From Aquimarina megaterium XH134 (GTDB lineage Bacteria > Bacteroidota > Bacteroidia > Flavobacteriales > Flavobacteriaceae): DNA of 43,658 nucleotides. Shown piece by piece: positions 25,825 to 33,976 of this stretch (within the stretch, counting starts at the first letter, position 1; each line of letters opens with the position of its first letter). The stretch lies in the NCBI RefSeq assembly GCF_000520975.1, contig NZ_JACB01000067.1, forward strand, positions 1 to 43,658, written 5' to 3'. The notes beneath the pieces were generated by a model. That model was given only the letters and a program-made list of their open reading frames with translations, was not told the origin of the DNA and did not search any database. The position numbers and the translations under genes were made by a program.

Positions 25825-26502
25825 ATGGATTTCACAACCTCTCTAATTTCTATATTTCAAGAGCATGCTAATGCTAAAGAAGCAATACGAATGGAAGCCT
25901 ATATGAAAAATCGGTTTTCTTATTATGGCATAAAAGCTCCTGTAAGAAAATCGCTTCTAAAAGATATTATTCTTCAATACACACCTACTCTTACTCATGA
26001 TAATGTAATTAGTATTGCAAATGTGCTCTATAAAAAGTCTCAACGAGAACTTCATTATTGTGCTATGGAACTGGTCGATCGGTTTTTAAAAAAAGAATAT
26101 AATATAGGTGATATTGATTTTATAGAACAACTGATTACCACTAATTCCTGGTGGGATTCGGTTGATTTTATAGCAAAACATATTTTAGGTAAATATTTAT
26201 TGCAATTCCCAAATCAAATACACCCCGTAATTGAGAATTTTTCAAACTCTGATAAGATGTGGCTTAACCGAAGTGCAATCTTGTTTCAATTAGGATATAA
26301 AGACCAAACAGATTATCAATTATTATGTAGTCTTTGTGAGCAACATAAATCTTCTAATGAGTTCTTTATAAAGAAAGCTATCGGTTGGGCGTTGCGAGAA
26401 TACTCAAAAGTAAATCCTGATGCCGTAGTAAACTTTATAACCAACACTAAACTGAAACCTTTATCTGAAAAAGAAGGATTAAAAAGAATTCGTTTATCAT
26501 AA
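25825..26502 (+). CDS. AlkD-like DNA alkylation repair protein
   Basis: A 225-residue all-helical HEAT-like repeat protein of the AlkD DNA glycosylase family. Recognisable are AYMKNRFSYYGIKAPVRKSLLK near the start, SQRELHYCAMELVDRFL, TTNSWWDSVDFIAKHILG with the catalytic-region Trp and Asp, and IKKAIGWALREYSK near the end. These glycosylases remove alkylated purines such as 3-methyl- or 7-methyl-adducts. The family includes non-catalytic members, so activity is not certain. It starts 13 bp after ggt on the same strand and is the last gene of that operon. Confidence 0.88.
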   Translation: MDFTTSLISIFQEHANAKEAIRMEAYMKNRFSYYGIKAPVRKSLLKDIILQYTPTLTHDNVISIANVLYKKSQRELHYCAMELVDRFLKKEYNIGDIDFIEQLITTNSWWDSVDFIAKHILGKYLLQFPNQIHPVIENFSNSDKMWLNRSAILFQLGYKDQTDYQLLCSLCEQHKSSNEFFIKKAIGWALREYSKVNPDAVVNFITNTKLKPLSEKEGLKRIRLS

Positions 26503-26509
26503 TCTGCCC

Positions 26510-26531
26510 AGAGCCCTGGTATTAGGGCTCT
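26510..26531. terminator. Short GC-rich hairpin between convergent genes
   Basis: AGAGCCCT, loop GGTATT, AGGGCTCT. It lies 7 bp after the AlkD stop and about 40 bp beyond the stop of the GIN gene on the other strand. No T-run follows on either side, so it may be a weak or factor-aided terminator. Confidence 0.45.
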
Positions 26532-26573
26532 ATATGACAGATAAAGAATAGTAACACTTAAATTATTCTGTAC

Positions 26574-27308
26574 TTAATCTACCTTTTTTATTTTACCCAT
26601 CCCACGATGGTCTAATTTTGTAGTTTTAGCATTTCCTTTATAATAAACACTACCAATACCAGAAGAAGTTATGCTTATTTCTTGTTGTGCATTTACTTCT
26701 ACTTTTCCGATACCAGAGTTATTTATCTCTAATTTCTGAGCAACCAAATCAAAAGCTCTTAAAGCTCCTGTTCCATTATTATCAAGAGTTACCTCTGCAA
26801 CCTTTCCTTTCAAAGTAAAATTACCTACCATAGAAATTTCACCATCTAATTTCTTACAATCTAGCTCTAAAGATGCATTTCCTACTCCAGATGCCTCAAC
26901 ATCGAGTGCGTTTAAGGAAAGTTTAGAAGAAGTTTTAACATTTCCCACTCCCTTTACCTCTAACTTTGTTATATCTTTTAGAGTTACATAAACGTTCATT
27001 TTGGTTTTTCTTTTCACGTTTATTCCTTTTTTCCAGCCTAAAACCAGTACATTCCCTTTGTTTTTAACAATTACGGCTTCTTGCAGGTTTTCATCAGTTT
27101 CTACTTTCACAGATTCATTTTGTCCCTGAGTAAGGTATACATTATAAACCCCATTTACGATAATTTCATTAAAAGGTGATATTGTTCTTTCCTGGGTAAT
27201 AACATTACCATTACCCTTCATTTTTTTTTGTGCCATCACTGGATTAATAGTAAGCAAAGCTATTACCATGCATAGCAGCATTGTAATATTAATGTTTTGT
27301 GTTTTCAT
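26574..27308 (-). CDS. GIN-domain (DUF2807) exported protein
   Basis: A 244-residue protein with a signal peptide (MKTQNINITMLLCMVIALLTINPVMAQ). One GIN/DUF2807 domain follows, opening with the typical ISPFNEIIVNGVYNVYLTQGQ. The rest is a right-handed beta-helix-like repeat of short strands with Gly and Asn turns (LEVKGVGNVKTSSKLSLNAL, GVGNASLELDCKK, NSGIGKVEVNAQQEISI). Such proteins are common in Bacteroidota envelopes and are thought to be polysaccharide-binding or adhesion-related; no function is established. It is a single gene with a possible -7 element at 27371-27378. Confidence 0.88.
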   Translation of the reverse strand: MKTQNINITMLLCMVIALLTINPVMAQKKMKGNGNVITQERTISPFNEIIVNGVYNVYLTQGQNESVKVETDENLQEAVIVKNKGNVLVLGWKKGINVKRKTKMNVYVTLKDITKLEVKGVGNVKTSSKLSLNALDVEASGVGNASLELDCKKLDGEISMVGNFTLKGKVAEVTLDNNGTGALRAFDLVAQKLEINNSGIGKVEVNAQQEISITSSGIGSVYYKGNAKTTKLDHRGMGKIKKVD

Positions 27309-27731
27309 ATTTATATAATTTAGATGAAGAATTTAGTTATGAATAGATCACTCTATTTATAATCAAAAGACAAAACTATTCTCATATTGTTACAGTTAGC
27401 AGAGTACAAAATTCAAAAAACTGAAAAAGCAACTAAAAACAGCTGCGTAATTGGAGGTAATTAAAGCTATAAAAAACCTCTATCAAAAACGGATACATTT
27501 CAAGTTCATTTTTTAACGAAATATATCATCCCTAATTATTAAATATTCGTCACTTACAATATGATACTCATCACTAATTACAAATCATCTATCACTAAAA
27601 CCTACATTGCATTTTATAATCTAAAAAAGGAAACTAAATTGCCTTACGTACACAAAAAATTATAGCTAAGACAGAAGTTACGAATGTCTTTAAACCATCG
27701 TAAATTTATTAATCAAATTATTTATTTTATC
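27309..27731. other. Intergenic gap between GIN gene and leader peptide gene
   Basis: About 423 bp of AT-rich sequence between divergent genes. It contains a perfect -7 match for the minus-strand GIN gene (TAGTTTTG at 27378-27371) and a near match for the plus-strand peptide gene (TAAATTTA at 27701-27708). No gene with a proper start is visible. Confidence 0.5.
27371..27378 (-). promoter_or_regulatory. -7 promoter element of the GIN gene
   Basis: On the minus strand TAGTTTTG matches TAnnTTTG exactly, 62 bp ahead of the start codon. No TTG sits at the ideal -33 distance. Confidence 0.4.
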
Positions 27732-27920
27732 ATGTTAAAAAAAATTTCGAATCTTGGAAAATCTTTAAACAAAACTGAGCAAAAAAAGATTTCTGGAGGG
27801 GGGCCTCCAAAAGGTGAATGCCCAAAAGGTGGTTATCATTGGAATCCTCATAAAAGGTGTTGTTGGTCATATGCATATAACTGCTGTGCTGGTTCTCCAG
27901 AATGTCCAACTCCATATTAG
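27732..27920 (+). CDS. Small cysteine-rich peptide with double-glycine leader (bacteriocin/RiPP-like precursor)
   Basis: A 62-residue peptide from the ATG at 27732. The first 23 residues, MLKKISNLGKSLNKTEQKK then ISGG, look like a double-glycine leader of Bacteroidota bacteriocin-like or RiPP precursors, which is cleaved after GG by a C39-peptidase transporter. The remaining 39 residues are rich in Gly, Pro and aromatics and contain six cysteines as C...CC...CC...C (GEC, RCCW, NCCAG, PEC). They could form three disulfides or thioethers. A longer frame from 27684 would hide the leader behind 16 residues and starts upstream of a likely -7 element (27701-27708), so it is not chosen. No modification enzyme, transporter or immunity gene is adjacent. 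The gene ends at a strong terminator. The function is unknown; antimicrobial or signalling roles are inferred from the architecture. Confidence 0.75.
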   Translation: MLKKISNLGKSLNKTEQKKISGGGPPKGECPKGGYHWNPHKRCCWSYAYNCCAGSPECPTPY

Positions 27921-27961
27921 AATTCTAATGATAAAGGCCTATGGTCATATATAGAAAAACA

Positions 27962-27992
27962 AAAAATGCGTAGCCAAAAGCTACGCATTTTT
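27962..27992. terminator. Bidirectional intrinsic terminator
   Basis: AAAAATGCGTAGC, loop CAAAA, GCTACGCATTTTT: 13-bp arms with a GC-rich middle and A/T ends. It lies between the convergent leader peptide gene (plus) and dnaK (minus) and can serve both. Confidence 0.9.
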
Positions 27993-28015
27993 AAATTATA
28001 CAAACTAGTTTATAT

Positions 28016-29935
28016 TTACTTTACTTCTTCAAAATCAACATCTTCTACATCGCTTCCTTCAGAATCATCACCAGGAGATTGGTCTGCTCCCGCTCCAGCG
28101 TCAGGTCCAGGTTGTCCGCCCTGTTGTGCATCAGCCTGAGCTTTATACATTTCTTCACTAGCGACTTTCCATGCTTCATTGATTTTATCAAGAGCAGGTT
28201 GAATTAAAGCCAAATCTTTAGATTCGTATGCTTTCTTCAATTCTTCTAAAGCTTCTTCGATTGGTTTTTTCTTATCATCTGATAATTTATCACCAAACTC
28301 TTTAAGTTGCTTTTCTGTCTGGAAGATCATTCCATCTGCTTCATTAAGCTTATCTGCAGTTTCTTTTGCTGTCTTATCTGCTTCGGCATTTGCCTCTGCT
28401 TCTTTTTTCATTTTCTCGATTTCTTCCTCTGTTAATCCAGAAGAAGCTTCGATACGAATATCCTGAGATTTGTTTGTAGCTTTATCTGTAGCAGAAACTT
28501 TGATGATACCATTAGCATCGATATCAAAAGTAACTTCGATCTGAGGAGTTCCTCTTTGTGCTGGTGGAATCCCATCTAAATGAAAACGACCAATTGTCTT
28601 ATTATCTGCTGCCATTGGGCGCTCACCTTGTAGTACATGAATCTCTACCGATGGCTGGTTATCTGCTGCTGTAGAAAACACTTGTGATTTCTTGGTAGGG
28701 ATTGTTGTATTGGCATCAATAAGTTTAGTCATTACATTACCCATTGTTTCAATACCAAGAGAAAGCGGAGTAACATCTAATAAAAGTACGTCTTTAACAT
28801 CTCCTGTTAATACTCCTCCTTGAATTGCAGCTCCAACGGCTACAACCTCATCAGGGTTTACTCCTTTACTTGGCGATTTCCCAAAAAACTTTTCTACTGC
28901 TTCTTGTACTGCAGGAATACGTGTAGACCCACCTACTAATATAATTTCGTCGATATCACTTGTCGATAATCCTGCACTTTTAAGTGCAGTACGACAAGGC
29001 TCTATTGTACGTTTTACTAAATCATCTATTAATTGATCAAATTTTGATCTGGTTAATGATCTCACCAAATGCTTAGGTCCACTAGAAGTAGCAGTAACAT
29101 AAGGTAGATTAATCTCTGTTTGTGAAGAAGATGATAATTCGATTTTAGCTTTTTCTGCAGCTTCCTTTAGACGTTGTAAAGCCATAGGGTCTTGTCTAAG
29201 ATCCATATTCTCATCAGCCTTAAATTCTTCTGCTAACCAATCAATGATTTTCTGATCTACGTCATCTCCTCCTAAATGGGTATCTCCATCTGTAGATAAT
29301 ACTTCAAAAACTCCGTCTCCTAACTCAAGTATTGATACATCATGTGTACCTCCACCAAAATCAAATACAACAATCTTTTGATCTGTACCTTTTTTATCAA
29401 GTCCATAAGCCAAAGCTGCTGCTGTAGGCTCATTAATAATTCGCTCTACTTTAAGACCAGCGATTTCACCAGCTTCTTTGGTAGCTTGACGTTGCGCATC
29501 ATTAAAGTAAGCAGGTACAGTAATTACTGCACTGGTTACATCCTGACCAAGATAATCCTCTGCTGTTTTCTTCATTTTTTGAAGTGTCATTGCAGATAAT
29601 TCTTGCGGTGTATATAAACGTCCATCGATATCTACTCGAGGTGTATCATTATCTCCTTTTACCACTTTATAGGCTGCTCTTTCAGCTTCTTTTGAAGATT
29701 CTGAGAATTTATTTCCCATAAATCTCTTAATAGAAGAGATAGTCTTAGTTGGATTTGTAACCGCTTGACGTTTTGCAGGATCTCCTACTTTAATTTCTCC
29801 TCCTTCTACAAAAGCTATTACAGAAGGGGTAGTTCTTTTACCTTCGGCATTAGGGATTACTACAGGCTCATTACCTTCCATTACAGAAACACAAGAGTTG
29901 GTTGTCCCTAAGTCTATTCCTATTATTTTACTCAT
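28016..29935 (-). CDS. dnaK: Hsp70 chaperone DnaK
   Basis: A 639-residue cytosolic Hsp70. The N-terminal ATPase has the IIGIDLGTTNSCVSVMEG phosphate loop, the VFDFGGGTHDVSIL motif (Thr-His in place of the usual Thr-Phe, a minor variation) and ILVGGSTRIPAVQ. The linker DVLLLDVTPLSLGIET leads into the substrate-binding domain. The lid is helical, and the C-terminus is Gly/Ala/Gln-rich and ends DVEDVDFEEVK, the EEVD-like acidic tail of bacterial DnaK. Size is normal. GrpE and DnaJ genes are not next to it, which is usual in Bacteroidota. I could not identify a heat-shock promoter or CIRCE-type inverted repeat in the 227 bp upstream. Confidence 0.98.
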   Translation of the reverse strand: MSKIIGIDLGTTNSCVSVMEGNEPVVIPNAEGKRTTPSVIAFVEGGEIKVGDPAKRQAVTNPTKTISSIKRFMGNKFSESSKEAERAAYKVVKGDNDTPRVDIDGRLYTPQELSAMTLQKMKKTAEDYLGQDVTSAVITVPAYFNDAQRQATKEAGEIAGLKVERIINEPTAAALAYGLDKKGTDQKIVVFDFGGGTHDVSILELGDGVFEVLSTDGDTHLGGDDVDQKIIDWLAEEFKADENMDLRQDPMALQRLKEAAEKAKIELSSSSQTEINLPYVTATSSGPKHLVRSLTRSKFDQLIDDLVKRTIEPCRTALKSAGLSTSDIDEIILVGGSTRIPAVQEAVEKFFGKSPSKGVNPDEVVAVGAAIQGGVLTGDVKDVLLLDVTPLSLGIETMGNVMTKLIDANTTIPTKKSQVFSTAADNQPSVEIHVLQGERPMAADNKTIGRFHLDGIPPAQRGTPQIEVTFDIDANGIIKVSATDKATNKSQDIRIEASSGLTEEEIEKMKKEAEANAEADKTAKETADKLNEADGMIFQTEKQLKEFGDKLSDDKKKPIEEALEELKKAYESKDLALIQPALDKINEAWKVASEEMYKAQADAQQGGQPGPDAGAGADQSPGDDSEGSDVEDVDFEEVK

Positions 29936-30162
29936 TATTTATCTTAAATTGTTATACTATTATTCTTAATAACTTATTGCTGTTAAGTCAATGATTATGC
30001 CATTACGATCTATCTGACAGGATGTCATCATTGCAGTATACTCTTTAATGAATTGATCATAAAGCTAAAAGAAAAACAATATTAACTATTCTTTAAAAAA
30101 TGAGTTTCTTTGTTGTCAAAAAACTATATTTACCCCCGAAATTTTATCAATAATTTTGTATT

Positions 30163-31587
30163 ATGGAATGCATCAGTGTTTTTGATATGCTGAAAATAGG
30201 CGTAGGCCCTTCAAGTTCACATACATTAGGTCCGTGGCGTGCAGGAAGAAGATGGATCACAGAACTTAAAGAAAAAGAACTCTTTGAATCTGTCTCAACA
30301 ATTACTATCGATCTTTTTGGATCATTATCACTAACAGGAAAAGGTCATGCTACCGACATTGCTGTAATTTTAGGTTTATGTGGTTACGATCCTCAAACTA
30401 TTGATGTTTCTACAATTGATACTATTATTGAAAACATAAACACTTCTAAGCAACTCTTCTTTAATAGTGAACTTCAGGTATCTTTTGATCCAAAAACACA
30501 AATTATATTTAATAGAGAGTTTAAAGAATTTCATCCTAACGGTATGACTTTTCATGCCGACCTGAAAGATGGAAAAAAAGTATCGTCTTCTTTTTATTCT
30601 ATTGGTGGAGGTTTTGTAGTAAAAGAAGAACGTAAGAGAAAAGAAAAAAAACTTACTGCTTTCAAACAATTTCCTATGCCAATTCATAAGGCAACTGATC
30701 TTTTGGAATATTGTACATCGAAAAACAAAAAAGTATCTGAAATTGTTCTAGACAATGAGCGTTCCTTACAAAGTGATGCCGAGATTGATGAAAGAATTGC
30801 ACAAGTCTGGAAGGTAATGCTAGAATCAATGTATACTGGTTGTCATACTGAAGGTACTTTACCTGGTGGATTAAATGTAAGACGACGAGCATATGATACG
30901 CATAAAAAATTAATAGGTACTACAGCTTACACTACTCCAACAGAATGGATTGAAGCTATACGAAATACCGAAGTAAAATTTCGTCAAATATTAAAATGGG
31001 TTTCCTGTTTTGCTTTGGCAGTTAATGAGGTAAATGCATCTTTGGGTCGTGTAGTTACTGCTCCTACTAACGGAAGTGCTGGTGTAATTCCGGCAGTAAT
31101 GATGTATTATATGGTTATCGAAAACCATGATGCAAATTTTGATGATGTAAAACAATTTATGCTGGTTGCAGGAGAAATTGGAAGTCTTTTCAAAAAAGGA
31201 GCTACGATCTCTGCAGCTATGGGTGGTTGTCAGGCAGAAATTGGAGTATCGTCTGCAATGGCTGCTGGAGCATTAACCGAACTTATGGGAGGTACTCCAG
31301 AACAAGTATTAATGGCAAGTGAAATTGCAATGGAACATCACCTGGGATTAACATGTGATCCCATCGCCGGATTGGTACAAATCCCATGTATTGAACGAAA
31401 TGCTATGGGAGCCATAAAAGCTATTAATGCTTGCGAAATGGCTTTAGATACGGATGCTGCAAATGCTAAAGTGCCATTAGATAAAGTAATTGAAACTATG
31501 TGGGAAACTGCTCAGGATATGAACACAAAGTACAAAGAAACCAGTGAAGGTGGTTTGGCAGTAAAAGTAAATCTTAGTGATTGTTAA
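30163..31587 (+). CDS. L-serine dehydratase (single-chain, iron-sulfur)
   Basis: A 474-residue L-serine ammonia-lyase, converting L-serine to pyruvate and ammonia. The small (beta) domain comes first (SVFDMLKIGVGPSSSHTLGP). The alpha domain follows, with CFALAVNEVNASLGRVVTAPTNGS. Cysteines for the 4Fe-4S cluster lie in AAMGGCQAEIG and in LTCDPIAGLVQIPC. Fusion of both domains in one chain is the type II form found in E. coli SdaA. It is divergent from dnaK, with 227 bp between start codons, and appears to be a single gene. Confidence 0.95.
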   Translation: MECISVFDMLKIGVGPSSSHTLGPWRAGRRWITELKEKELFESVSTITIDLFGSLSLTGKGHATDIAVILGLCGYDPQTIDVSTIDTIIENINTSKQLFFNSELQVSFDPKTQIIFNREFKEFHPNGMTFHADLKDGKKVSSSFYSIGGGFVVKEERKRKEKKLTAFKQFPMPIHKATDLLEYCTSKNKKVSEIVLDNERSLQSDAEIDERIAQVWKVMLESMYTGCHTEGTLPGGLNVRRRAYDTHKKLIGTTAYTTPTEWIEAIRNTEVKFRQILKWVSCFALAVNEVNASLGRVVTAPTNGSAGVIPAVMMYYMVIENHDANFDDVKQFMLVAGEIGSLFKKGATISAAMGGCQAEIGVSSAMAAGALTELMGGTPEQVLMASEIAMEHHLGLTCDPIAGLVQIPCIERNAMGAIKAINACEMALDTDAANAKVPLDKVIETMWETAQDMNTKYKETSEGGLAVKVNLSDC

Positions 31588-31658
31588 CCTATAAATTACC
31601 TGTAACGAAATACAAAGCTCAAAACTTATAACATTGCAGGTTTTTAATAAGTATGTTA

Positions 31659-32147
31659 TTACTTACACCCTTCTCTAAATCGAGTATCGGCGATAGCTAT
31701 AATTCTCCAGGTTTTACCGTCATTAAATAGTTGAAATACATTTACGCCACAATGGCTAAAATTATCATTGACATAAAACTCATAAGGAGTCCATGCATTT
31801 GCAATTGCAGAATCTGCTTCGATTTTAAATGCTAATAATCGTTCATCCCATTTTTGCTCTGCTGGTCTATTTTGTATAGCAGTTAAAATTTTTTCTATAT
31901 CATTCTTTACTGTTTTTATCTCTCCTTCTTTGGTTCTCACAATAGTTTGTACTGCTATGTTTTTATCTATAGTAGTTTTCATTTTAGCAGTGTCACCAGC
32001 ATGAAAACCTTCAAAAAATTCTAAAACAGTCTGTTTCACTTCTTTTTCATAACGATTTTGGTCATCTTTAGATATATTTTTTTGAGAAAAAACATGGCAT
32101 GAGAAGAATAAAACAACCAATATTGATACTTTATACATAATGTTCAT
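31659..32147 (-). CDS. NTF2-like (SnoaL/DUF4440-type) exported protein
   Basis: A 162-residue protein with a signal peptide (MYKVSILVVLFFSCHVFSQ). An alpha+beta cone follows, typical of the NTF2-like superfamily: VLEFFEGFHAGDTAKMKTTI near the start, WTPYEFYVNDNFSHCGVNVFQL and TWRIIAIADTRF near the end. The fold binds small hydrophobic ligands or acts as an enzyme in some members. No catalytic residues can be assigned, so the function is unknown. A second Met three residues in (32138) is an equally good start. It is convergent with the L-serine dehydratase gene and divergent from panB. Confidence 0.75.
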   Translation of the reverse strand: MNIMYKVSILVVLFFSCHVFSQKNISKDDQNRYEKEVKQTVLEFFEGFHAGDTAKMKTTIDKNIAVQTIVRTKEGEIKTVKNDIEKILTAIQNRPAEQKWDERLLAFKIEADSAIANAWTPYEFYVNDNFSHCGVNVFQLFNDGKTWRIIAIADTRFREGCK

Positions 32148-32243
32148 TATTTTTGAATAGGTATAAAAATAAGATTTTAATCACTTCTATACTATATAAT
32201 TTTCACTTCATTGTATCAAAGAAAAATCAAAAACAAATTACAC

Positions 32244-32274
32244 TTGTTACCATATAGGTAATTGATTACTTTTA
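32244..32274 (+). promoter_or_regulatory. panB promoter
   Basis: TTG at 32244-32246, a 20-bp spacer, then TACTTTTA at 32267-32274, one mismatch from TAnnTTTG. This places the transcript start near 32281, downstream of the alternative ATG at 32262, and supports the panB start at 32298. Confidence 0.55.
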
Positions 32275-32297
32275 CAATCCTAAAAAAACAATTTAAA

Positions 32298-33116
32298 ATG
32301 TCTACAGCAAAAAAAGATTATAAGCGCGTTACGGTAAAATCTCTTGTAGAGATGAAAGCTAACCAAGAAAAAATATCGATGCTAACCGCTTACGATTACA
32401 CGATGGCCAAAATTGTAGATGGTGCCGGAGTAGATGTTATTCTCGTCGGGGATTCTGCTTCAAATGTAATGGCAGGTCATGAAACTACTTTGCCGATTAC
32501 ATTAGATCAGATGATTTATCATGCATCTTCTGTAATTCGAGCAATCGATCGCGCACTAATCGTTGTAGATTTACCCTTTGGAAGCTACCAGAGTGATCCT
32601 AAAGAAGCTTTACGTTCTGCAATTCGTATTATGAAGGAATCAGGGGGGCATGCTGTAAAACTTGAAGGAGGAAAAGAAGTTAAGGAATCTATTAAAAGAA
32701 TCCTTAATGCCGGTATCCCGGTTATGGGACACCTTGGTCTTACTCCACAATCTATATATAAATTTGGAACCTATACTGTTCGTGCCAAAGAAGAACAAGA
32801 AGCCCAGAAACTAAAACAAGATGCACTTATGCTTGAGAAAGCAGGATGTTTTGCAATCGTTCTTGAAAAAGTTCCTGCCAAATTGGCTAAAGAAGTAGCT
32901 GAAAGCCTTACTATTCCTATCATTGGTATTGGAGCAGGAAATGGTGTAGATGGACAAGTATTGGTTACTCATGACATGCTAGGAATGACCCATGAATTTA
33001 ATCCTCGTTTTTTAAGACGTTATTTAGATTTATATACAGAAATGACTAATGCTTTTAAACAATACGTTACCGATGTGAAAGCTGTTGATTTTCCTAATGA
33101 GAATGAGCAATATTAA
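32298..33116 (+). CDS. panB: 3-methyl-2-oxobutanoate hydroxymethyltransferase
   Basis: A 272-residue PanB, the first committed enzyme of pantothenate and hence CoA synthesis. It adds a hydroxymethyl group from methylenetetrahydrofolate to 2-oxoisovalerate. Signatures are MLTAYDYTMAKIVDGAGVD, VGDSASNVMAGHETTLPITL, VVDLPFGSYQ, VKLEGGKEVK, HLGLTPQS and IIGIGAGNGVDGQVLVTHDM. The frame extends 12 codons upstream to 32262, but the start at 32298 (MSTAKKDYKR) fits the family and lies just after the predicted promoter. The gene is followed by an AT-rich hairpin and then the pseudouridine synthase. Confidence 0.97.
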   Translation: MSTAKKDYKRVTVKSLVEMKANQEKISMLTAYDYTMAKIVDGAGVDVILVGDSASNVMAGHETTLPITLDQMIYHASSVIRAIDRALIVVDLPFGSYQSDPKEALRSAIRIMKESGGHAVKLEGGKEVKESIKRILNAGIPVMGHLGLTPQSIYKFGTYTVRAKEEQEAQKLKQDALMLEKAGCFAIVLEKVPAKLAKEVAESLTIPIIGIGAGNGVDGQVLVTHDMLGMTHEFNPRFLRRYLDLYTEMTNAFKQYVTDVKAVDFPNENEQY

Positions 33117-33129
33117 TTTCATTCAATTT

Positions 33130-33165
33130 AAAGTTTATCGATCAAATCAAACTTAATAAACTTTT
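33130..33165 (+). terminator. Weak AT-rich hairpin after panB
   Basis: AAAGTTTA and TAAACTTT, 19 bases apart, with a run of Ts at the 3' side. The stem has a single G-C pair in each arm, so it is a weak terminator at best. Confidence 0.35.
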
Positions 33166-33254
33166 TATAGGATTGAAATTAATTATTAAAATGACATCAA
33201 AATTTAAGTCTTCATTACAATAGTTCTAAAAATCAAACGATCTAAAAATCACGG

Positions 33255-33953
33255 ATGTCAAAAATCATTTCAAATAAAAACAATCTTCAGGTGCTGCATG
33301 AAGATAATCATATTATTATTGTTAATAAGCGCCCAGGGGATATTGTACAAGGTGATAAAACGGGGGACAAACCTCTTAGCGAAGTTGTCAAAGAGTATAT
33401 TGCAGAAAAATATAATAAACCGGGGGCAGTATATCTAGGGGTTGTACACCGTTTAGATCGTCCTACCAGCGGAATTGTCGTATTTGCAAGAACAAGCAAA
33501 GCACTTCCTAGGCTTAACGCGTTATTTGCAAACAAAGAAGCTCAAAAAACATATTGGGCTGTGGTAAAAGATTGTCCTCCTAAAAAACATGACAACTTAA
33601 CACATTGGTTAAAACGCAATCCAAGACAAAATAAATCGTATGCACATGCTACCGAAGTTCCTGATAGCAAAAAAGCAGTTTTAGAATATCAACTAATCAA
33701 AAAGTTAGATAATTATTGTTTGTTAGAAATTGATCTTCATACAGGGCGCCATCATCAAATACGATCACAACTCTCCAGTATTGGTTGCATAATCAAAGGT
33801 GACCTAAAATATGGAGCACATCGTAGTAATAAAGACGGAAGTATTCATTTACATGCCCGAAAATTAACTTTTATTCATCCCGTTAAAAAAGAAACTATAG
33901 CTATCATCGCTCCTCCTCCTTCTGATCCTATTTGGAAAGATTGTCTAAATTAA
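33255..33953 (+). CDS. RluA-family RNA pseudouridine synthase
   Basis: A 232-residue enzyme converting uridine to pseudouridine in RNA. It has the catalytic block VHRLDRPTSGIVVFART, with the conserved Asp of HRLD, then KTYWAVV and HTGRHHQIRSQLSSIG, the last containing the family's RxHQIR element. It is short and has no S4 RNA-binding domain, unlike RluC and RluD, so it belongs to the compact RluA type. The target site (tRNA or rRNA) cannot be deduced. It lies on the plus strand after panB but with a 138-bp gap, and converges on the DMT transporter. Confidence 0.93.
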   Translation: MSKIISNKNNLQVLHEDNHIIIVNKRPGDIVQGDKTGDKPLSEVVKEYIAEKYNKPGAVYLGVVHRLDRPTSGIVVFARTSKALPRLNALFANKEAQKTYWAVVKDCPPKKHDNLTHWLKRNPRQNKSYAHATEVPDSKKAVLEYQLIKKLDNYCLLEIDLHTGRHHQIRSQLSSIGCIIKGDLKYGAHRSNKDGSIHLHARKLTFIHPVKKETIAIIAPPPSDPIWKDCLN

Positions 33954-33976
33954 GCTTTTGGGTTATTACCGTTTAA

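Noticed and set aside
29936..30162. CIRCE or other heat-shock operator before dnaK
   Set aside because: No TTAGCACTC-type inverted repeat or other strong dyad could be found in this interval.
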